Positions 1-4,123 of a stretch of DNA of 5,537 nt are shown here, in pieces. The notes below the pieces were generated by a model. The model was not told the DNA's origin, searched no databases, and saw only the letters and a list, made by a program, of their open reading frames with translations. Both the position numbers and the translations under genes were made by a program. The DNA comes from an uncultured Collinsella sp. GTDB taxonomy: Bacteria; Actinomycetota; Coriobacteriia; Coriobacteriales; Coriobacteriaceae. The number at the start of each line of letters is the position of its first letter. Within the stretch, counting starts at the first letter, position 1. Location: contig URZN01000103.1 of assembly GCA_900552345.1 (NCBI GenBank), positions 1 through 5,537 of the forward strand, read 5' to 3'.

Positions 1-25
1 GCTCGGAGATGTGTATAAGAGACAG
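1..25 (+). other. Residual Illumina Nextera transposase adapter (non-genomic)
   Basis: Bases 7-25 read AGATGTGTATAAGAGACAG, the 19-base Tn5 mosaic end used in Nextera libraries. The six bases before it, GCTCGG, match the 3' part of the Nextera read-2 adapter that precedes the mosaic end. The match is exact and sits at the very first base of the window, as expected for untrimmed adapter at a contig end. It is a library artefact, not a transposon in the organism. Genomic sequence most likely begins at base 26, directly after the mosaic end. Confidence 0.97.
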
Positions 26-36
26 GGGGAAAGGTG

Positions 37-65
37 TTGAAAAATGGGGCGGTTCCCCATATTAT
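37..65 (+). promoter_or_regulatory. Probable housekeeping-sigma promoter of the mraZ cluster
   Basis: A -35 box TTGAAA (37-42) and a -10 box TATTAT (60-65) are separated by exactly 17 bases. Each differs from the TTGACA/TATAAT consensus at one position. Transcription would start near 71-73, giving a leader of about 60 bases before mraZ. No gene lies between it and mraZ, so it is well placed to drive mraZ, rsmH, ftsL and ftsI. The spacer is almost filled by a palindrome (44-60), which suggests direct repression by a DNA-binding protein. Only 11 bases of native sequence precede the -35 box because the contig ends there. Confidence 0.72.
44..60. repeat. Palindrome copy 1 in the promoter spacer (possible operator)
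   Basis: ATGGGG (44-49) and CCCCAT (55-60) form a perfect 6-base inverted repeat around CGGTT. The core GGGGCGGTTCCCC (46-58) recurs with one change at 83-95. It occupies almost all of the space between the -35 and -10 boxes, and its last base is the first base of the -10 box. A protein bound here should block RNA polymerase. MraZ autoregulates its own promoter in E. coli through tandem TGGGN boxes. This site contains TGGGG (45-49) but lacks that regular tandem layout, so the binding protein is uncertain. Confidence 0.55.
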
Positions 66-80
66 TGATGACGTCGACAG

Positions 81-97
81 GCGGGGTGGTTCCCCGC
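81..97. repeat. Palindrome copy 2 in the mraZ leader (possible operator or mRNA hairpin)
   Basis: GCGGGG (81-86) and CCCCGC (92-97) form a perfect 6-base inverted repeat around TGGTT. The core GGGGTGGTTCCCC (83-95) matches the upstream copy except at one pyrimidine. The centres of the two copies are 37 bases apart. This copy lies roughly 10-25 bases after the expected transcription start. It could be a second operator half for cooperative repression, or a GC-rich hairpin near the 5' end of the mRNA. It has no following T run, so it is not an intrinsic terminator. Confidence 0.5.
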
Positions 98-120
98 GTA
101 CGTGCCATCTGAGTAACCGA

Positions 121-128
121 GGGGAGGG
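121..128 (+). promoter_or_regulatory. Ribosome binding site of mraZ
   Basis: The purine-rich GGGGAGGG ends 5 bases before ATG 134, a good Shine-Dalgarno distance. A second in-frame ATG at 140 (residue 3) is 11 bases away and also possible. The ATG at 134 is the better spaced of the two. Confidence 0.7.
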
Positions 129-133
129 CGCAC

Positions 134-568
134 ATGGGAATGACGGGTGCATACGAGCGCAATCTCGATGCAAAAGGTCGTCTATCCCTGCCTGCACCCC
201 TTCGTGAGGAGCTTGGAGAGCACGTTCGCGTGTTCAAAGCCCTGGATGTCGATGCTCTGTACGTGTTCTCTGCCGAGGCCTTCGATAAGTGGGTCGAAGG
301 ACTCTTCGCGGGTCGTGAGGGCCACGAGGGTTTTAACCCGCGTGACATTAACGACCAGAAGCTCATGAGGGCGATCAACAAGCGCACCACGTCGATGGAT
401 GTGGACAGCGCGGGTCGTATCGGTCTTTCCGAGTCTCTCCGCAAGCAGGCGAACCTCGACCGCGAGGTCACGGTTGTGGGCAACTACGACCACCTTGAGG
501 TTTGGGACCGCGCTACGGCCGATGAGGACGATGACGACGAGGCCCTGCTGGACCTCTTCTTCTCGTAA
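134..568 (+). CDS. mraZ: MraZ, transcriptional regulator of the division and cell wall cluster
   Basis: MraZ is a ring-forming DNA-binding protein with two SpoVT/AbrB-like halves. In E. coli it represses its own operon. The 144-residue product has the family's usual length and both signature motifs: DAKGR at residues 12-16 (within ERNLDAKGRLSLP) and DSAGR at 91-95 (within MDVDSAGRIGLSE). Each motif marks the DNA-facing part of one half. The C terminus is strongly acidic (about residues 130-140, ADEDDDDEALLD). The family typically starts a few residues before GEYEHxxDAKGR, so either ATG 134 or ATG 140 fits; 134 has the better-spaced ribosome binding site. It is first in the cluster, right behind the palindromic promoter region, and rsmH follows after 20 bases. 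Autoregulation through the upstream palindromes is an inference. Confidence 0.97.
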   Translation: MGMTGAYERNLDAKGRLSLPAPLREELGEHVRVFKALDVDALYVFSAEAFDKWVEGLFAGREGHEGFNPRDINDQKLMRAINKRTTSMDVDSAGRIGLSESLRKQANLDREVTVVGNYDHLEVWDRATADEDDDDEALLDLFFS

Positions 569-588
569 GGGCAAGGCACGAGTAACGG

Positions 589-1554
589 ATGGAGCGTGGG
601 ATCTTGACACAAGAATATCGGCATGAACCTGTCATGCTCGGCGAAGTGCTTGAGTCGCTGCAGCTAAAGAGCGGCTCCGTCGTCTGCGACTGCACCCTTG
701 GCGGTGCCGGCCATTCGGTAAAGATGGCCGCGCAGGTGGGGGAGACCGGCCTTTTGCTCGGCGTCGATCAGGACGACATGGCCCTTGAGGCCGCTGGCGC
801 CCGTCTGGACCGCGAGGTTCCCGGCGTACCACACCAGCTGCTGAAGGGCAACTTCGGCGACTTGGACGAGCTGCTTTGCTCGGCCGAGGTGCCCGGGGTC
901 GATGGCTTCCTGTTCGACTTGGGCGTTTCGTCGCCGCAACTCGATATCCCTGGCAGGGGCTTTTCGTACAACGAGGACGCCCCATTGGACATGCGGATGG
1001 ATCCGGGTAACAACACCTTAAACGCAGCTGAGGTCATCAACACCTATAACGAACACGACCTCGCCCGGATTCTACGCGTCTATGGCGAAGAGAAGTTCGC
1101 CTCGCAGATCGCACGTGAGATCGTGCGCCGCCGCGAGCATGAGCCGATCGAAACCACCGGCCAGTTTGTCGAGATCATCAAGGCTGGTATCCCCGCTGCC
1201 GCTCGCCGGCATGGCGGACACCCAGCCAAGAAAAGTTTCCAGGCCATTCGCATCGAGGTCAATCACGAACTCGATGTGCTCGAGCGAGGGCTTGACGCCG
1301 CCACAAGGTGGCTCAACCCGGGCGGACGCATCTGCGTCATCTCGTATCACTCGCTCGAGGACCGTATCGTAAAGAACCACTTTAAGGAGATGAGCCAGGG
1401 GTGCACGTGTCCGCCGGAGATTCCGGTGTGCGTGTGCGGCAACGTGCCGATACTCAAGGTCATCACCCGCAAACCCCTGGTTGCCCAACCCGATGAGGTT
1501 GCGCGCAACCCTCGGGCGAGATCAGCCAAGATCCGCGTGGCGCAGCGTCTGTAG
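589..1554 (+). CDS. rsmH: RsmH (MraW), 16S rRNA (cytosine-1402-N4)-methyltransferase
   Basis: This SAM-dependent enzyme methylates N4 of C1402 in 16S rRNA, in the ribosomal P site. The 321-residue product is full length. Family motifs appear in order: the SAM-binding loop GGAGHS (38-43), DLGVSSPQLD (110-119), RGFSY (123-127), DMRMD (134-138), HPAKKSFQAIRIEVN (211-225), YHSLEDRIVK (253-262), a cysteine cluster GCTCPPEIPVCVCG (271-284), and the C-terminal ARSAKIRVAQR (310-320). The start is uncertain. ATG 589 gives an extra MERGI and has only weak Shine-Dalgarno sequence before it. An in-frame TTG at 604 is preceded by GGAG (591-594) at 9 bases and would give MTQEYRHEPVML, which matches where typical RsmH proteins begin. 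It lies 20 bases after mraZ, in the standard conserved order. Confidence 0.97.
   Translation: MERGILTQEYRHEPVMLGEVLESLQLKSGSVVCDCTLGGAGHSVKMAAQVGETGLLLGVDQDDMALEAAGARLDREVPGVPHQLLKGNFGDLDELLCSAEVPGVDGFLFDLGVSSPQLDIPGRGFSYNEDAPLDMRMDPGNNTLNAAEVINTYNEHDLARILRVYGEEKFASQIAREIVRRREHEPIETTGQFVEIIKAGIPAAARRHGGHPAKKSFQAIRIEVNHELDVLERGLDAATRWLNPGGRICVISYHSLEDRIVKNHFKEMSQGCTCPPEIPVCVCGNVPILKVITRKPLVAQPDEVARNPRARSAKIRVAQRL
591..606 (+). promoter_or_regulatory. Alternative rsmH start: GGAG followed by TTG 604
   Basis: GGAG at 591-594 lies 9 bases upstream of the in-frame codon TTG (604-606). Initiation there would give a 316-residue protein starting MTQEYRHEPVML, very like the N terminus of known RsmH proteins (short polar lead, then H-x-x-V-[ML]-L). 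The upstream ATG at 589 lacks a comparable ribosome binding site. The choice between the two is open. Confidence 0.45.
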
Positions 1555-1575
1555 ACGCGACCGCGCGATATTGGA

Positions 1576-1635
1576 CCTCCCGCTCGTACCACAAACGAAG
1601 CTTAAACACACTACCAACGTACTCGGGATGGGAGG
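1576..1635 (+). promoter_or_regulatory. ftsL leader with a sequence complementary to the ftsL ribosome binding site
   Basis: The ftsL Shine-Dalgarno sequence GGGAGG (1630-1635) lies 9 bases before ATG 1645. CCTCCC (1576-1581), 48 bases upstream in the same rsmH-ftsL gap, is its exact reverse complement, so pairing would hide the ribosome binding site. A competing weaker fold is also visible: CCCG (1579-1582) with CGGG (1624-1627) plus GTAC (1586-1589) with GTAC (1619-1622). That one uses part of the same CCC and would leave GGAGG free. I see no convincing promoter in this 90-base gap. Six complementary bases can arise by chance, so the regulatory reading is tentative. Confidence 0.3.
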
Positions 1636-1644
1636 CGGCATATC

Positions 1645-2115
1645 ATGGGCTACAACACCTCAAACGCAGCGCTCGCCTATGATATGAACGCCATGCCCGC
1701 CTATCGTGAGACGCCGCAGGCCCCCGTTGCTCCTCGTGAGCAGCGCACGCCGCGCTTTGATGTCTACACGGGCGCGGGCCGTCAGGCAAACCAGGCGGTA
1801 AGCCCGGTTTTCATGAGCGTTCTTAAAACGTTTTGCATCATTGCGGCCATCTTCATGACGATCGGTGTCGCCCGTGTGGCGCTCGCCGGCGTTACGGCCC
1901 AGGTGCTCAACAGCAACGCCGCGCTTACCAACACGCTCGAGAAGGCGACCGACGAGAGCTCCGACCTGGAGGTCATGCATTCGGTCTATGGTGCCGACAC
2001 GCGCATTCGCGACCTTGCGGGCGCTTATGGCATGGTGGAGCCCAGCGAGAGCGTTACACTTGATTTTTCGCAGGATGCAGCCGCGGGCGCTAGCTCGACC
2101 GCGACCGCTCAGTAA
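1645..2115 (+). CDS. ftsL: FtsL-like division protein (single-pass membrane protein with coiled coil)
   Basis: FtsL is a bitopic divisome protein that, with its partner FtsB/DivIC, activates the septal synthase FtsW-FtsI. The 156-residue product has a proline- and charge-rich cytoplasmic tail (1-56) and one hydrophobic segment (about 57-83, containing FCIIAAIFMTIGVARVAL). An extracytoplasmic stretch follows (84-125, AQVLNSNAALTNTLEKATDESSDLEV) with coiled-coil character. Next comes the FtsL-type ending RIRDLAGAYGMVEPS (121-135), then a polar Ala/Ser/Thr tail. The start at ATG 1645 is supported by GGGAGG 9 bases upstream. Its position between rsmH and a class B penicillin-binding protein is the normal ftsL locus. 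FtsL is poorly conserved in sequence, so the call rests on topology, the terminal motif and synteny. The tail is longer than the roughly 35 residues of E. coli FtsL. Confidence 0.82.
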   Translation: MGYNTSNAALAYDMNAMPAYRETPQAPVAPREQRTPRFDVYTGAGRQANQAVSPVFMSVLKTFCIIAAIFMTIGVARVALAGVTAQVLNSNAALTNTLEKATDESSDLEVMHSVYGADTRIRDLAGAYGMVEPSESVTLDFSQDAAAGASSTATAQ

Positions 2116-2132
2116 CAAGACGGTAGCTGAGT

Positions 2133-3998
2133 ATGACAAATGACTATCGCCGCGGCTCCGACGGGGGTCGCGGTTCTGGACGTCCCTCATCGCGGGGACG
2201 TTCTGGTTATCAAGGAACGGGTCGGCCATCTTACAACGCGAGGCCGTCCTATGGCAACGACCCCGCGTCGCGTCTCCGTGGCTCGAGTAGTCCTCAGATG
2301 CATAACACCAGACCGCGCAAGAGCTCGTCGACCGAATGGCTCACGGGCACGCCGCTGCCCCGGCGCAAAGCTGTCATGGGCTTCATCGGGCTTGGCTTGG
2401 GTTTGGGCGCCCTTCGCCTTGCCGACTATCAAATCGTGGAAGCCGATAAGTTACGCGACCGCGCCGATGCACGTCGCTTGCTTGCGCAGACGCTGTATGC
2501 CAAGCGCGGTACCATCTACGACCGTAACGGCAACGTGCTGACGTCGTCGGTCGAATGCCGCAACATCGCCGTGAATCCTCAGCTTATCGAGGACGTTGAC
2601 AAGACGGTGTCAGCGCTGGTCAAAGCTACGGGAATCGATAAAAAGACCTGTCGCGAGCTCGTTGAGTCGGATGGCACCTGGGTGTATATCAAACGCCAGG
2701 TGGACGAGGACGATGTCGCGGCGCTGGAGAAGAAGAACCTGCCAGGCGTGCTCTTTGAGCAGGCCATGAAGCGCGTGTACCCCTACGGCAACCTGGCATC
2801 GCAGGTGCTTGGCGTGGTAAACGTGGACAACGACGGTCTGACGGGCCTCGAAAAACAGTACAACAAGCTTTTGACCGGAACCAACGGTTCGCTGGTGCGC
2901 GAGCGGGCGAGGGACGGTAGCTATATCGCGGGCGGCGCCTATAAGAAGGTGGCGGCGGTGGACGGCGTGGATATCGTGACGACGCTCGATGTCAATATCC
3001 AGCGTGCCGCCGAGGACGCCCTGGCCGAGGCGGTCGAAAAGACCAAGGCCAAGAATGGCTCGGCCCTGGTCACCGATCCCACGACGGGCGAGATTCTGGC
3101 GGCATGCTCGTATCCGACATATGACCAGACCAATCTGGAAAATGCCAAGACCGAGGACATGAACTTGCGCCTGGTTACCGATGCCTACGAGCCCGGCTCG
3201 GTCTTTAAGACGCTCGTGGCCGGTGCCGGCTTCGACTTGGGCGCCGTGCGTTCGAGCACGTCGTTTGAGGTGCCGGCGAGCATTAAGGTTGGCGACGACA
3301 CCGTTACCGACGCCGATAAGCGCGACTACACCATGACCATGGATGTGCGCGAGATGATGCGCCGTTCGTCCAATGTGGGCTTTGTCCTAGTGGGACGCAA
3401 GATCGGTGCCGATGATTTTGCCACCTATGTGGACAAGTGGGGTATCGGTCATAGCTCCGGTGTCGATTTTCCGGGTGAGAGCCTGGGCATCGTCAAGGAG
3501 CGCGACCAGTACGACGGCGCCACGCTGGGCTCGATGAGCTTTGGTCAGGCGCTGTCCGTCTCGCCGATTGAGGTCGCACGTGCCGTGGGCGGCATCGCGA
3601 ACGGCGGCGTGATGATGACGCCGCACTTCTATAAGTCCAGCAAGGGCGATGAGAAGGACTGGGGCGAAGGTGAGCGTGCGATTTCGGAGGACGCTGCCGC
3701 CCAGGTGACATCGTGCATGCAGACGGTCGTGTCCGAAGGCACGGGCGTTGGCGGTGCGGTCGATGGCTATGACGTAGCGGGCAAGACCGGTACGGCCGAG
3801 CGTGCTGACGAGAACGGCGGTTACCTCAAGGAGAACTACATGTCGTCCTTTATGGGCTTTGCGCCGGCACAATCGCCCAAGGTGCTGTGCTATATCACAC
3901 TCGATGGAACGCCGAGCGGCTCGGATGCCGCCGCGGTGCCATTCCAGTCCATTATGGCCAACGCGCTCGACGTGCTGGGTATCCCGCGCACGAAGTAG
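2133..3998 (+). CDS. ftsI: FtsI/PbpB-type class B penicillin-binding protein (septal D,D-transpeptidase)
   Basis: This membrane-anchored transpeptidase cross-links septal peptidoglycan with FtsW and FtsL. In the 621 residues I see a Gly/Ser/Arg/Pro-rich, probably disordered cytoplasmic tail (1-78, with RPSY at 31-34 and 37-40) and one membrane segment (about 79-97). Then comes the class B dimerisation-domain motif KRGTIYDRNG (124-133) and the transpeptidase domain. That domain has all three catalytic motifs: SVFK (Ser356 nucleophile, Lys359), SSN (412-414) and KTG (551-553). The protein ends at GIPRTK, leaving no room for PASTA domains, unlike SpoVD or PBP2x. ATG 2133 follows ftsL by 17 bases; the ribosome binding site is weak (GGTAG at 2122-2126). 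Penicillin-binding proteins with this architecture are beta-lactam targets. SpoVD-like naming is possible, but position in the cluster favours the vegetative division enzyme. Confidence 0.95.
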   Translation: MTNDYRRGSDGGRGSGRPSSRGRSGYQGTGRPSYNARPSYGNDPASRLRGSSSPQMHNTRPRKSSSTEWLTGTPLPRRKAVMGFIGLGLGLGALRLADYQIVEADKLRDRADARRLLAQTLYAKRGTIYDRNGNVLTSSVECRNIAVNPQLIEDVDKTVSALVKATGIDKKTCRELVESDGTWVYIKRQVDEDDVAALEKKNLPGVLFEQAMKRVYPYGNLASQVLGVVNVDNDGLTGLEKQYNKLLTGTNGSLVRERARDGSYIAGGAYKKVAAVDGVDIVTTLDVNIQRAAEDALAEAVEKTKAKNGSALVTDPTTGEILAACSYPTYDQTNLENAKTEDMNLRLVTDAYEPGSVFKTLVAGAGFDLGAVRSSTSFEVPASIKVGDDTVTDADKRDYTMTMDVREMMRRSSNVGFVLVGRKIGADDFATYVDKWGIGHSSGVDFPGESLGIVKERDQYDGATLGSMSFGQALSVSPIEVARAVGGIANGGVMMTPHFYKSSKGDEKDWGEGERAISEDAAAQVTSCMQTVVSEGTGVGGAVDGYDVAGKTGTAERADENGGYLKENYMSSFMGFAPAQSPKVLCYITLDGTPSGSDAAAVPFQSIMANALDVLGIPRTK

Positions 3999-3999
3999 G

Positions 4000-4009
4000 G
4001 GGTTACAAT
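4000..4009 (+). promoter_or_regulatory. GGGWTACAAT copy 1 after the ftsI stop codon (possible -10 box)
   Basis: GGGTTACAAT begins two bases after the ftsI stop codon and contains TACAAT (4004-4009), one mismatch from the -10 consensus. I find no -35 box at the right distance upstream. It is the twin of the copy at 4077-4086. A promoter here is possible but weakly supported. Confidence 0.2.
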
Positions 4010-4014
4010 CTTGA

Positions 4015-4064
4015 GCGTGGTCTGCCGTTTGATCTGAAGGGTGTTCACATGCCCTGCACCACGC
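4015..4064 (+). other. Candidate RNA secondary structure in the ftsI-murF gap
   Basis: GCGTGGT (4015-4021) and ACCACGC (4058-4064) are exact reverse complements and could close a stem. Inside, GGGTGT (4039-4044) can pair as RNA with ATGCCC (4049-4054) around a 4-base loop, using two G-U pairs. The result would be a two-level fold. There is no T run after it, so it is not an intrinsic terminator. It could slow or stabilise the transcript between ftsI and murF, or be chance in GC-rich DNA. Confidence 0.25.
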
Positions 4065-4076
4065 GCGCATGGCACT

Positions 4077-4086
4077 GGGATACAAT
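4077..4086 (+). promoter_or_regulatory. GGGWTACAAT copy 2, candidate -10 region of a murF promoter
   Basis: GGGATACAAT contains TACAAT (4081-4086), one mismatch from the -10 consensus. Transcription would start near 4093, about 30 bases before the murF ATG, which is a plausible leader. No recognisable -35 box lies 16-18 bases upstream (that region reads CACCACG). The 125-base gap, larger than any other in this cluster, is compatible with a separate murF promoter. Confidence 0.35.
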
Positions 4087-4112
4087 ACGCCGATAGCATT
4101 ATTAGGTTTACA

Positions 4113-4118
4113 GGGGAG
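4113..4118 (+). promoter_or_regulatory. Ribosome binding site of murF
   Basis: GGGGAG ends 5 bases before ATG 4124, a good Shine-Dalgarno spacing. It supports this ATG as the start of murF. Confidence 0.7.
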
Positions 4119-4123
4119 CTGCA

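Noticed and set aside
7..25. Tn5/IS50 transposon end
   Set aside because: The mosaic end is the engineered version used in sequencing libraries and is attached to adapter bases at the contig edge, so it is not a mobile element in the organism.
81..97. Intrinsic terminator upstream of mraZ
   Set aside because: The hairpin is GC-rich but is followed by GTACGTGCC rather than a T run.
1571..1600. TTGGAC as a -35 box for an ftsL promoter
   Set aside because: Nothing resembling a -10 box lies 16-18 bases downstream (the region reads AAACGAAG).
1660..2229. 189-codon open frame on the - strand over ftsL
   Set aside because: The + strand ftsL has a good ribosome binding site, correct topology and synteny. 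The antisense frame is Arg/His-rich with no domain I recognise.
4044..4049. TTCACA as a -35 box for the murF TACAAT
   Set aside because: It resembles TTGACA, but the distance to TACAAT 4081 is 31 bases, far too long for a normal promoter spacer.
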